Assembly: GCA_037349315.1 (NCBI GenBank)
Contig: JBAIAC010000004.1
Coordinates: forward strand, 34,351,001 to 34,415,000
Origin: Chelydra serpentina
Taxonomy: Eukaryota; Chordata; Testudines; Chelydridae
DNA: 64,000 bases
Direction of reading: 5' to 3'
Shown here: in pieces, positions 1-12,394 of the stretch
Position numbering within the stretch: position 1 is the first letter of the stretch
Layout of the letters: every line of letters begins with the position of its first letter
Notes under the pieces: generated by a model
What the model was told of the DNA's origin: nothing
The model's input: the letters and a program-made list of their open reading frames with translations, nothing else
The model's database searches: none
Made by a program: the position numbers and the translations under genes

Positions 1-2098
1 TTTTAAGGGTCTGACATATCCTAGTCTCATACCTGTACAAATCACATTGGCTTCAGTGCAGTTACTCCTGATGTACATCTACTCCTGATATGCATCATGG
101 CAAGATAAAGCAGAATTAGACCTTTAATTTAAAAAATAGGAAAATTGGTCCCAATCTTGCAAATATTTCTGGGCAGATGCATCCCTGTGCCTGTGTAAGG
201 CAGCTTCCAAGAACAGAACCATAGTCAGTTCTTGTTCCATGGATTCAGTGAATAACCAGCCAGGCACATTCGGACACTTTCACCTACAATAAGTAGAACC
301 TGACTCCCCACAAGTGGATCCCATTGACTTCAATGGGACTTCCTGAAGTCCAAGATGCTACTCACCATGAATAAGGGTGTTGAAATCTGAGCCAAACTCG
401 GTAAGAGAACATAAATGTAAAAAATTTAACTGACCTAAAGTAAATTGAAACATTTTGATATTTAAGTTTAGTTGGTAAAGGTATGGGGCCTATTTCTCCA
501 CTGTTTGTTTAATCATTTACACCCGTACAAAGTGTTATCAAGTCAGATTAGCATTTTATATTCAGTCTTCCTTAAATACAGTCCCCTTTCTTGCACCTTA
601 AGTGATTTGATTGGATCATATTCAGTAGAAGTCAGGGATCTATCTTGCTCCCATTGAAGTCAATGGAAAAACACCCAAAATGCTATACTCTAAGCAACTC
701 AAGAAGATTGTAAGCTCCGCTGCCCAGGAATATATATAGTTCCTAACACAATGGGTTCCTTTGACTATAACTTGGATCCATAGGCACCACCACAAACCAA
801 TAAACGAACAAACTAACCAACCAACCAAGGGCATATCTTTAGGAATTTTTTTTGCAGGCCTTCCTGTCTTTCCTTCAACAGTCTTCAAACCCAAATAACT
901 CAGTGGGGATGAATTTGGGAGCTGTCACCACTGTAACCCCAGTGCAAGCCTCTGCCAGTCTCCTCTGCTGCAAGGGTATTAGTCCCTCTCATCAGTGATC
1001 AGCAATGACCAGGAAGGGTCTCTCATGCTGTGGGTGGATGGACTTTTAGCTTGCCATGCTGATAATTTTGAGTCCAGCAACATTGCTCTCAACCTTCATA
1101 GCTTTGAGTCATTTGGGGGTACCCTCCCCAGCGTGGTGATTTGTCCAGAAACCCTCTTGTACCTGAATGAGATATTGCTCATTCATGTTTTCCTCCCATG
1201 TGGATTGCAGGGGAAGAGAGCCCCAGGCACAGGTTGCAGAGACAGGCAAGTATAAGATGCTTTCTACCTGGTTAAACAATCTGCTTACACTGGGCCCTAT
1301 CTTAAGGTCCTTACTCTTTCCTTCCTCATGCAAAACTCCCACTGACTTTAATGGGAGCTTTGTCTGAGAATGGAATGCAGGATTTGAACTTCTGAGCATA
1401 AGGTGAGTGTTATTTCAAAATCACTGTGGCATTCAATCTCAAAAGGAGTGTGGAGGTTTCCTCCCCTAGAAATTTGCTAGAACAGCAATTGATAGTTTGG
1501 ATTGGATCATGTTTCTCTACATAAATCTATAGTAAATATTGCTTTGTTTTTATCATTCAAAATGCTCTGTACCAGCTGCTAATCAGACTGTGAAAATACC
1601 ACAACTCCCATGGGAAGAAGTACTAAATATGATTAACTATTTTTTAAAAAATCTATTAAAAAGGGCCACAACATTAACTGATGCTGGAAAAGACAAGCAA
1701 GTAAATGATATAATATTTTCTTAACGCTGCCTTTGAAGAAGCTACAGTACTGTGTTACTACATAAATAAAATATGATTGAGCCTGAAACTGTGAAGTCTA
1801 GTTGATTACATTATTTTTAAGACAAGCCATGCTAATTTATACTAATGTTTGCACTTGTATTTCTATGTATTATACTAGTCTTAGTTTTAGCAAATGAAAA
1901 GTTAAAATTCTGTCCTAAATCAAATCAAACAAATGATAGAATCATTTTAAAAAACAAAACAGGCCAAGCGCTACTAAAATACTGGTAGATTTAACTTTCT
2001 CATATAAATATTAAATTAAATTAAATTGTGATGATACTTTAATAATAAGAAACATTGACTCCAGTATCCAAGGTCAGTTTATATATAGTAGGCAAATA
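1..2098. other. No gene recognised; unique-looking AT-rich sequence
   Basis: I find no long ORF, no exon-like block and no clear transposon ends here. Short self-complementary motifs of the form CCCATTGACTTCAATGGG occur near 320, 650 and 1337 and match a motif seen elsewhere in the window. The short open frames have no recognisable domain. Confidence 0.5.
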
Positions 2099-2106
2099 AT
2101 GTTGAC

Positions 2107-2769
2107 CAGGGCCAGCTCTAGGCACCAGCAAAACAAGCAGGTGCTTGGGGCGGCACATTTCTAGGGGCGTCAATGTGCCCCCGCAGCTCACCTCCATTCT
2201 GCGCCACCAACGCTCAGCTTCTCCCCCTCCCTCCCAGGCTTGTTGCGTGTGAAACAGCTGTTTCATGCGCCGCAGCCGCTCGGCTTCTCCCCCTCCCTCC
2301 CAGGCTTTCATGTGCGGCAAGCCTGGGAGGGAGGAGGAGAAGCCGAGCGGTGGCGGCAGAGCAGAGGAGAGCTGGGCTGGGGAGCGGTTCCTGTTCCTCT
2401 ACCCTCGTTACTTCCTGTGCCCCCCTCGCCCTAGCTCACCTCCACTCTGCCTGCTCCCCTAAAGGCACGCCCGCTTCACTTCTCCCCCCCCCTCTCAGGC
2501 GAGGGAGTGGGGAGAAGTGGAGTGGCGGCATGTTCATGGGAGCAGGCGGAGTGGAGGTGAGCTGGGGGGATTGCGGGGGGGGGCCACAGGAAGCAATGGG
2601 GTGGGGAAAATGCAGCATGTGCAGGGGAGGAGGCGGGGCTGGGGATTTGGGGAAGGGGTTGGGAAGGGGCGGAGTTGAGGTGGGGCTGTGGGTGGGGGGG
2701 GGCAAGAAAAAATGGGGGGTGGCCAAAAATTTTTTGCTTGGGGCGGCAAAAATCCTAGAGCCAGCCCTG
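2107..2769. mobile_element. hAT-type non-autonomous element (MITE), GC-rich
   Basis: The element opens CAGGGCCAGCTCTAGG and closes with CCTAGAGCCAGCCCTG, an imperfect terminal inverted repeat. It is flanked by identical 8-bp copies of ATGTTGAC (2099-2106 and 2770-2777), the target duplication length of hAT transposons. The interior is a GC-rich, G-run-rich sequence with internal duplications (CTTCTCCCCCTCCCTCCCAG occurs twice). Open frames within it, including one of 228 codons, are low complexity and show no transposase motif, so I treat them as chance. Its termini resemble those of the hAT copy at 54914-56936 (14 of the first 15 bases match that copy's right end), which suggests it was moved by a related transposase. 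Confidence 0.9.
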
Positions 2770-2777
2770 ATGTTGAC

Positions 2778-5263
2778 CAGTACCACACCTTTCCATTTTT
2801 CTGTTAAAAAAGTGGGGGGTGGGGGGCGGGAAAGGGGAAGAGATGGATACCAGACTTAGTGAAGCAAAATACAGGGTTTTAGCCACTGATACCATCATTC
2901 AGCATCTACACTAGAGAGTACGAGTGTGTTAATTTCTCCCTAATCCATATGTAGCCTGGTAGCAGTTATGTTTGGGTAATGGAGGAAAAATTAGAGTTCA
3001 ACTACACTCAGAGAAGGGAGGCCTGGAGAAACAACTGTTTGGAGCTCGTCTATCTTAGAAAACATTATTGGGGCTGAGCTCCATTTGAACAATGGAGTTA
3101 GGCGACAGTGCTGATCATGACTTTGTAGTCAGTGTAGACCAAGCCAAATATATCAGCTAATCATATGAAATCCTGTTGTAATGGAGACAGGCACTTGGTG
3201 TCTATTTTTCACTTTGTGGCCAGGAGTAGGGGTTGAAGGAGGACTCAGACCTGGATGCCCAAGTAGCCAAATAAAAGTCCCAGAAATCTGCCAATCAATG
3301 GTTTTTAAGGAAAAAAAATATCCAGCCTATTTGCAATTATGGGGTGTTGATAGTATAAAATGTTCACAGCAAGAAATAATCTCTTATTCTAATATCCAAT
3401 TAATATTAATTAATATTAATGTCTAATATGTTACTGCTAGATAAATGGGAGATAAAGAATTTTAGGAAAAAAATGAAAAATAACCAAAGATGCTTGAGAG
3501 TGGAACACGACTATCTGAGAAAGGATCAGTGTTTTCTATCACTGCTAACTCTTATTTGAGTTCTTTTCATTAGCACAGATACACCTCATAGCATCTTATG
3601 TTTTCCTAGTGATCGCTGTGAAAATAAAGTGCCACTCACAGAATTATAAACCACAATTAATTTGAAAATGGAAAAGTAACCCTTTCTTTTGGCAAAGACT
3701 GCTAGAGCGCCAGACTATAGTAGTACATTCGACACAGTGTTGTGACAGGTTTGAGATCTAACCTCATGTTTCTCATCAGAAGGCATAATGCAGTTACCAT
3801 ACAGAACGGTACACTTGAATAGTCATTTAGTAACCATGAACAACAGTTCAGCCAAGTGGTAATTAGCTGTAGAACAATTTATTTTTTAGGACACTAAATG
3901 TCAGCTACATCAGATTGTTAAATGCCTCCAATTACACTTACAGCAGGTTTTTAAATGGAAAAAAAATGTTTTATGGGAATGTGTGGCTGTTCTAACTTTA
4001 TGGGACCTTATTCAGTGCAACATAATCTTGCTTTGGGACACAGCTCATTTTTGGCACCCATTTTCTGGCACCAAAAATAATGTTTCTGATCTTACACTTT
4101 CCAGTTTCCTCCCCAATTTGGGTGGATCTGCCTCTTTTCAGTTGTCATATAAACTACATAGGGAATGCAGATTACATGAGGGAGATTAAACTGAGCACAT
4201 TTCAGTAGATCATCTATTTCCTGCCTGAACTCCCATCATATTACTAAGGTGTGGCTCTTCAAAGAAGATAAAGTGAAGACAAAATATAATGGGCCAGAAC
4301 TTCAGCCCATATGAATATGCTTAGATTCAATGAAATCAGTGGAAGTATTTTGATGTATTCCAGCTGAGGATCTGGCCAAGTAAAGTCAAAGTCCATGCTC
4401 TCTACTTTGGGGGTCCTATTGTATTAGGTGATCTGCAAACATAGTTCTTGGTCTGATGAGATTACAGACTAAAATGAAAATAACTGTAATATACATTTGT
4501 ATTTTTTCATGCCTCCTAACAAATCACATCTGCAAATACCACTATTTATTTACCACTAAAGTAACAAAATATGGATATAATTACAAATAGATGTTATTTG
4601 TGTCTCATGGATTGCATGCTGGAGTAAATAACTTGAGAGGACTCCATGCTTGTAAAAGTAAACTGGCTCTTTATTAAGATAACCATTTACTGAGATGCTG
4701 CAACTGCAGCTAGCATTAAAGCTCCCTGCACACAGACTAACTTCTTGGTGACTCCTTCACCCTTTCCCCTCGTGCAACCTATATTCTTTCATCCAGGTTC
4801 CATACAGGTTGCTACATCATTCTTTTCAACTTCTCTTTTCCAGGGTTCTTTTTTTTTTTGGCATTGTTTCTTCTGTATAAGCCTTTGCCGACATGCTGGG
4901 GCAGAGGTCACTCGTTCATAGCCCACCACAGGGACATGGCCTGTATTGCAATCCTAATGAGACCTGTTAGACCTCATAGTCCTTCGAGTATGCTGGTATT
5001 CAAACCAGTCTTCCACTGCTTGTTTGTGTTATTGCTGTTAGTGGGGACTTACTTCATTCTATTGGTTGGTGTCCTGTTGGTCCTCTGTGTTGTTGCTCAT
5101 AACCCTTGTTTCTTCTGAGTCTTCTATATCAGGGCAGCTGATGGCAGGGGCACTTACTGTGTCTTCCTGGACCTGTCAATTGCCTTATCTGTCGAAGTGT
5201 GTTAGCTATCTGTCACTATTCTGCAGCTATTTCCAGTTTCATCTCCATCACTTCCCTTTCTCA
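2778..5263. other. No gene recognised
   Basis: Mostly AT-rich unique-looking sequence. Around 4600-5260 there is a block whose minus strand carries AATAAA (reverse of TTTATT near 4670). It might be part of an old LTR-like repeat, but I could not define ends. No conserved protein domain was seen in any frame. Confidence 0.35.
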
Positions 5264-5705
5264 TATAAGAGCAGCCATACAGGTCAAACCAATGGTCCAT
5301 CTACCTCAGTATCCTGTCTCCCGACAGTGGACAGATGCTTCAGAGGGAATGAACAGCACTGGGCAAGTATCAAATGATCCATCTCATTGTCCAGTCCCAG
5401 CTTCCATCAGTCAGAGGTTTAGGGACACTCAGAGCATGACGTTGTGTCCCAGACCATCCTGGCTAATATCCATTGATAGACCTATGAACTTACCTAATTC
5501 TTTTTTGAAGACAGTTATACTTTTGGCCTTCACAACATGCCCTGGCAATGAGTTCCACCGGTTGACTGTGCGTTGTGTGAAGGAGGACTGGCTTATGTTT
5601 ATTTTAAACTTGATGCCTATTAATTTCCATTGAGTGACTCCCTTGTGTGTGTGTTATGTGAAGGGGTAAAATCATACTTCCATATTCACTTTCTCCATAA
5701 GGACA
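5264..5705 (-). mobile_element. CR1 LINE, 3' end, reverse orientation
   Basis: Read on the minus strand, this matches the terminal portion of a common sauropsid CR1 subfamily whose 3' end resembles the tails at 24360-24485 and 49640-49740 (shared words such as GATGGACCATTGGTTTGACC). It lacks any usable ORF. The 5' side runs into a MIR-like SINE just beyond 5710. The assignment rests on remembered consensus plus the repeated occurrence in this window. Confidence 0.75.
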
Positions 5706-5714
5706 GTTGAATGC

Positions 5715-6160
5715 TGCTGTGGAGAACTGAATTCTCTCCCTGCCTGTGCCACAGAGTTCATATGTCATGCTGGGCAACTCACTGAACATGTACTTTTCAG
5801 AGGCGATCAGAATTGTGTTCTTCATTTTCTGGGTGCCCAACTTAAGACTCTGGGAACTGATTTGCAGATCTGCTGAGCACTCACCATGGCAAGTGATGTT
5901 AATGGGAGCTATGTTTGAACAAACTGCTAGATAATGCTAAACACGCTGAAAAAATAGTTTCTAGTCATCTCAAATAGGGCACCCAAAATTAGTGGAAACT
6001 TCTGAGCTTCATTTTTCTGTGCCTCAGTTCCCTATCTGTAAAAGGGGGATAATGCCATCTGCTCAGCACAGTGGGTGTTGAGAAAACAAATTCATTATTG
6101 TTTGTGAAGCACACAATAATTATGAATACCACAGAAAAGCCCATGAGGAAATTAATATTT
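5715..6160 (+). repeat. MIR-like SINE interrupted by a foldback insert
   Basis: Two parts fit a MIR/CORE-type SINE: 5725-5800 (CCTGCCTGTGCCACAG, GGGCAACTCACTGAAC) and 6005-6160 (CTGTGCCTCAGTTCCC, CTGTAAAAGGGGGATAATG). Between them 5823-5990 starts with TTTTCTGGGTGCCCAA and ends with AGGGCACCCAAAATTA, roughly inverted copies, so it looks like a small foldback insertion. The copy at 15108-15330 keeps the same order of blocks without this insert. Confidence 0.6.
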
Positions 6161-9100
6161 CTGCATTCAATGCAGGATTTGAATCATGTTCGGTGAATAA
6201 GGCCTGAGGACACACATGGAACAAAGAGGAGAAAACAAATTAAGTGACTATTGGCCATCCCAATTAAGTGACTATTGGCCATCCTGTGCACTGAATGAAG
6301 CTGTGGCCTTGTGGTAAAAATGATATGGGATGTGGTAAATTAAAAGCAAAACAAAAAACCACCACTTATAATGCATATGCCTAATTAGAGATGCACAGAA
6401 AAATACTGGCATTTCCCAACTTGACATTGGTTGCTTGACATTGCAACATTAATAGTGTTCTTTTAATCTAGTTTTTGTGTAATGTATAATTATCACACAT
6501 GGATATTATTTATGCACTCACTAATTAGTATGTGTAATCAAACCAACAGTTCAGGGTGGCTGTTTATTACTGCTATTATGTGTATTGTATAGCAGATGCA
6601 ACTGGATGTTTTTAAATTAAATACCACTCTTGAAAGTAATGTTTTTATACTGTATAGTCTCCAAATTGCTAGATTTATCCTATATAGTTTGGGGCAGTTT
6701 TGAACTTGTACTAGAACTACTGTACAACTTTTTAACAGCAGAACCAGACAAGGATCATCTCGGACTTCTGCCTACACAGTTGTTACTGTGAAGTCTGTGA
6801 TCCAAGCAGCAAATGACTTTAAAATGTTCTCTCAGTTTCAATACATGCCAATTTAGCTAGTAATACCACATATTATTAGTATGGTAGCTTGAATAACTTA
6901 CTCATTCTGAAATATGCATACGTATTGATATGTGTACCAAAAAGTGTCATATTATCCTCAACCTTACAGCACTAATTATATAGTTTGGGTTGCCCATTTA
7001 ACATATTTTTGACAGATGTGCAAAACATTAGTCTTTAATGTAGCAGCCTCAGAATTGCTGAAACTTAGTATTAGAGAAATATGTTCATAATATATTATTT
7101 AAATTAGGAGGATTTATATTTTGATGAATTATACGCACATTAATTCCTAATTTCAAGGGCACAAGTGTCAACACACACAGCTGTCCAGGTTATGAATAAG
7201 AATGTATAAACCAGCATAATTATTAGCAATAAAGATAAAGTAAAACCAACCTGGGAAATTATAGACTAACTCACTCGGGTACGTTATTATTGAATATTTT
7301 GAAACTGGAAGTGGATTAACAACATGGTCTGTCCATTAAGGATCAAAGTGTGGATGACCTTTCAGCAGATGAACAAAATGCACCTCCCAACTAGAAACAC
7401 AAACATGTAGATTAGAGTGTTCAGCATAAACATTTACAACGAGTAGATTTTGTGTTTGGAAAAAAGTTGCTCAGAAGACACCAAACTAAGAGGTGCAACA
7501 AGCCAGAAAATGTTGCCTGAATGTTGACTGTTCCAGCAAGGTGTTAAATGTGAGGGGTTTTTTTTCCTTCCCCGATTACAGTATAGCAGGTAAATTGGCC
7601 AGTATGAACCAAGAGCAGAACAAAAAGACTTTATGCTCTGTAGGGTTTTTAATTTTGGTGCATACTGTTTATGATCCTGTGCAATATTTAATAGAAATAA
7701 TTGTCAGAGCATATTAAACCTTGATGGGAGATGTAGGTCTTACTCATGGTGCTCCCTGCCAACCTTCATTGTTCCAGTAACAAATAGTTTACAATTACAT
7801 ATCATGGACAAAGTAAGTATCCTAATTTTTTTCCACAAGAGCTCCAGTGTTATGCTCATTTCCTTGAATTCGTCCCATGGTCTTCAGCTAATAGATCCTC
7901 TAAGACCACCTAACCAATAACTTATTACAGTACTAATAACAAGATTGTACTGACTTTTCTTAATTTTCCAATCCTGCTCTCATCTTAAAAGATGTGGAGA
8001 AATATTTGGCAATTCAGCTGCATATGATGGGCCAAATGCAGCAATGATGTAACTCTATTAACTTCCGTCAGGTTACATAGAGGACGAATCTAGCCCAACG
8101 TTTTTGGCTGAAATAAATGTTTAGGATTGAGTCCCAGTCCCACTGAAATCAATAGGAATTTTACCACTGATTTTATGAGAGCAGGATTTGTCTGTAGTTT
8201 GGAGAAATGTAATGACCTCAGTAAGGATGTGTTCATTAGAGAACAAGTTGTTTACATTCCTGATTAGTAGCACAGAGTCACAGTTGTGTCTCGGAATCAC
8301 AGCCTATATTATGGGAGTTGAGAACAGGCAATACTGCAGCGGGAATCCTTGAGGGAATTTCAATTGGCCAGAATACTTATGGGAATGCATAGAGCAGCAT
8401 ATACTCCTACCACATCAGCTCAGCTCCACTGGATGGTGTGCATTGGGCCAAGTCTATGGTTCCAGCCTTATGGACTGCTATCCTGAAACAATTCTTATAT
8501 TGAGAATGTGATTGCAATTGGGGTTGATCCATGAAGAGATCTATTTTCTGAATGGCTCTATTTGGGCTTCTTTCCCCTCAGCCCATCTGTGTACCCACTC
8601 ACGGCCAGTCACAACCTTGAACAAATACTCCCATAAGGAATGGAGTCAATCCTTGGTACAGACTGAGTATGCTCCAAAATCTTTTCTGGGAAGGGCTGTA
8701 AGAAAGTTTTTGTTGGGAGTTCTCTGTTGAAGGATGAAGTATCTTTGTAAGGGATTGTCTATCTGTATGGTCTGGTCTGAAGATGGGGAGACAGGCTGTC
8801 TGGGCACTCCCTTAGTTCTACTGGTAGTAGCAGTCACTGACTGCAATGCAGTTTCAATTTCTCTTCATTTAACATTATTTTGATTTATTTTAATTTTATT
8901 TCAGTAAGTCAATAAGTTACAGCCATTTGGCAGGATGGTAAATTTTCCAGATTCCTGTGCAATATGCTTGCTTCTGACCTTTTAAAAGTTACAATTATCT
9001 TTAAATGGAGCTGCAAATAGTTTTTAAAAACCTGTAGCTGAACATCTCAAATATCAACAGCAAGAGAGGTAGTCAGTGCACAAAATTACACCCTCATTTT

Positions 9101-10930
9101 CTTTTTGTTTGCATCCCTTGAAGTCACAGATCTTCGGGCCTTGTTCTTGGAAATGTTAGTAGTATAGTCCATGCTAGGACATTACAAGTTCCATGGAGGT
9201 GGTCTGTTGAGATTTAAGCTTTTATTTCTACCAATATATGGTATTATTTTTGCAAAAAATTCCATGAAAATTCCAGTCCTAGTTGCAAAAACTCAAAAGC
9301 TGATGTGTCATTCCCTGGTTGGATGGTGAGATAAAAACAGCTCTCATTTTGGCTCAACATTTCAAATCTTTGACAAGAGAATGGTTCACCATCTGATTGG
9401 TCCACATCAGAACTTCCAGGAAGAGGAACCAAGTCTGATCACCCAGCAGAAATAGGATAAAACGGCCTGTCTCTTTCAGCACATGAATTCGTAAAAGCCA
9501 AAGACACCTGGAAAGGAGAAGACTGAGGTCCTGGACCAGCCACTTAGGTACTGGATGTCTCCAGGAGGACTCCCATCTCAGTTAGGCAACTTTAACTGTC
9601 TCTATTTTCCAGAAATTTGAGTTAACTGCTAGTGCATCAGGAAAAGAATCTAGTCATGTTCAGAGATAAAGATCAAGTGATAAGTAACACACAGACTGTC
9701 TCTTAGGTGATGTCCCAGATCAATCAGTTGTTCAGTTCCTGAAATTGAGTACCTAATTAGTAAGGAAGTATACACTCTTGTGTAAAGATTGCTAGAGAAT
9801 TACTGTGTGTCTTTGTTTTGGAGCAGGTTCCAATCAAAATCGTGGCAAAGTAGCTTTAAAACTGAACAAGTTCCTGTTTTTAAACTAAGACTGTAGAACT
9901 GTACAAGTGTCTATCATAGTTAATGGTTTCAAATTGCCTTTCAAATTCTATATGCATAGACATAAAATTAGACCAGCTGTGCAAACTTCTTGTACTGCAT
10001 TCAGTCTATACACTCGGACATAAAAGGTAGGAGTTTATTTTAGGTATTTAAGAGTGTTAGATCCTGGAGCTAATATCATTCACTGGAGAATAGTCAAACC
10101 TTTTTTAACCTACTATAGATATATTCAGAAGGAGACTTTAGTGAATTGGCATGTAAGTAATTGACCAAATTGTTTTATGATCTAGCTTTGATTTGGTTTT
10201 TCCTCCATTGTGTTAGCAAGGCTGGTGTTGGTAACTAATTGGCACAAGTGAGGCTCTATATTCTGAGGTGTTCAGTCAAAAAAATCTAAACAAAGTCATC
10301 TTCCCAAAATAACGGTGTGTTATTTTTATTGTGGTTGTGTAATTTGATTCTTTTGAAAACCTAAATGGTTTTATCAGCCAATTTTCTAATTTATTTAGCC
10401 AAACCATATTTCAATACAATTTTTGCCTTCTTATATCATATATGATTAATTGCTATTGTTGAGGATATTTCATAAACTCTACTAAACTAATTTCAGCTTT
10501 TGAATCTTATTTTTAGTTAAGCATTCAAAATTAAAAGAACCCTAGGAAAGGTGGTACAGGGAAGTAGGTAAGTAGTGGCTTACCAAAGGTTTGTTTTATA
10601 TCACACAGGATGTTCAGAAAGTCTTAATTGGTGTTTGGAAAGTCATGAGATCATTGCACGAATGATGGTATATCTCAAAGAGTATAAAATATTGCCAAAG
10701 AATGCTGGGCATTGCAATCTACTCAGTCGTTGTTCAGCCACTAGACAGATGCTGGGTACTGCTGACTTTGAGGCAAAAGTTTTAGATTCAATATGCTTAG
10801 GTGCCCCCTTCCCCCCAAAAAAACAAATCACAGGGTTGAGTCCCAGCAGGCTCAATTCAATCCTTTGCTATTCTGAGGGTCTGGATTGTTTTTTAATAAT
10901 ACTTTTTCAGATGACACCTTAAAATCCAGA
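6161..10930. other. No gene recognised; mostly unique sequence
   Basis: This 4.8-kb AT-rich block contains no recognisable ORF, transposon end or RNA gene. A short direct repeat (TTAAGTGACTATTGGCCATCC twice, near 6240-6283) and a self-complementary CCCACTGAAATCAATAGG motif near 8138 are the only structures noted. The open frame at 10575-10922 has no recognised domain. Confidence 0.5.
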
Positions 10931-10934
10931 AGTC

Positions 10935-12394
10935 TTGTCCATACTTCAGAGACATTATTGGACTAGTGGATGGGGGAAGCAGTAGATTTGATAGATCTTG
11001 ATTTTAGTAAGGCTTTTGACACAATCCCACATGACATTCTCATAAGCAAACTAGAGAAATGTGGTCTAGATGAAATTACTGTAAGGTGTGTGCAAAAGTG
11101 GTTGAAAGACTGCCCTGAAAGTAGTTATCAATGGTTCACTGTTAAATTGGGAGGATGTAGCTCTTGGGGAGTGGAGGGGGGGTCTCATAGTGGTCAATCC
11201 TGGGTCTAGTACTAGTCAATATTGTCCTTAACTTAGATAATAGAGTCAAGAGTATGCTTCTAAAATTTTGCAGACAAGAAGTTGGGAAAAGTTGCAAGTA
11301 CTTTGGAGAACAAGATTAGAATTAGACAAATTAGAAAATTGGTCTTAAGACAGACAAGTGCAAAGTAGTACACTTAGGATGGTAAAAGCAAATGTATAAC
11401 TACAAAATGGGGAGTAACTGGATAGGTGGTAGTACAGATTAAGAGGCTGGGGAGGTATAGTAGATCACAGATTGAATGAGAGACAACAAAGTGATGCAGT
11501 TGTTAAAAAGGCTAATATTCTGAGGTGTATTAATAGGAGTGTTGTTGTAAGACACGGGAAGTAATTGTCCTATTCTACTCAGCATTAGTGAGACTTCGGC
11601 TGGAGTAGCGTGTCCAATTCTGGGCACCCCACTTTAGGAAAGATGTGGATGAATTGAAGAGAGTCCAGAGAAGAGCAACATCAGTGGTGGCAGATGACAG
11701 AGCAAGAAGCAATGGTCTCAAGATGCAGTGGGGGAGGTCTAGGTTGGATATTAGGAAACACTATTTCACTAGGAAGGTGGTGAAGCACTGGAATGGGTTG
11801 GCTAGGGAGGTGGTGGAATCTCCATCCTTAGAGGTTTTTAAGGCCCAGCTTGACAAAGCCCTGGCTGGAATGATTTAGTTGGGGTTGGTCCTGCTTTGAG
11901 CAGGGGATTGGACTAGATGACCTTGAGGTCTCTTCCAACCATTATATTCTATGATAAAAACAAAAATGATAAAAGGTTTAGAAAACCTGACCTATTAGGA
12001 AAAGTTAAAAACTGGGCATGTTTAGGTCTTGAGAAAAGAAGACTGAGGGGAGATCTGATAGCCCTTAACATACTTGGAGACTAGTTATAAAGGAGACGGT
12101 GATCAATTGTTCTCCATGTCCACTGAAGGTAAGACAAGAAGTAATGGGCTTCATCTGCAGCAAGGAAGGTTTAGGTTAGTTAGAAAGTTTTCCCTATCTA
12201 TAAGGATATTTAAGCTCTGGAATAGGCTTCCAAGGATGTTATGGAATCTCCATCACTGCAGGTTTTAAAGAACAGGTTGGTCAATTACCTGCCAGCAATG
12301 GTCTAGGTTTTCTTGGCCCTGCCTCAGTGGAGGGGGGTGGACTAGACGACCTCTTAAGGTCCCTTCCAGTCCTTCATTTCTATGATTCTATTAT
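10935..12394 (+). mobile_element. CR1 LINE (outer copy), 5'-truncated, split by a second CR1
   Basis: The first part holds a decayed reverse transcriptase: at about 10976-11060 one frame reads DLIDLDFSKAFDTIPHDIL, the RT palm motif A region. The following frames are broken by stops and small deletions. The sequence then runs into the typical CR1 3' section (AAAGATGTGGATGAATTG...GAGTCCAGAGAAGAGCAAC), is interrupted at about 11680, resumes near 11958 with AAAAATGATAAAAGG, and ends at about 12394 with TTCTATGATTCTATTAT, the short terminal repeat expected of CR1. No protein can be made from it. Confidence 0.85.
11680..11957 (+). mobile_element. CR1 LINE 3' fragment nested inside another CR1
   Basis: A severely 5'-truncated CR1 tail. 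Its only open piece (within 11645-11878, reading SRLDIRKHYFTRKVVKHWN) corresponds to the C-terminal end of CR1 ORF2, followed by a 3' UTR and ATTCTATGAT. It interrupts the surrounding CR1 exactly where that copy goes from GAGCAAC to AAAAATGATAAAAGG, so it is the younger insertion. No long target duplication is visible, as is usual for CR1. Confidence 0.75.

Noticed and set aside
2173..2859. 228-codon open frame on the + strand
   Set aside because: Lies mostly inside a GC-rich hAT MITE and extends past its right end; low-complexity Pro/Ser/Gly/Trp composition with no domain. Open frames on the opposite strand are equally long.
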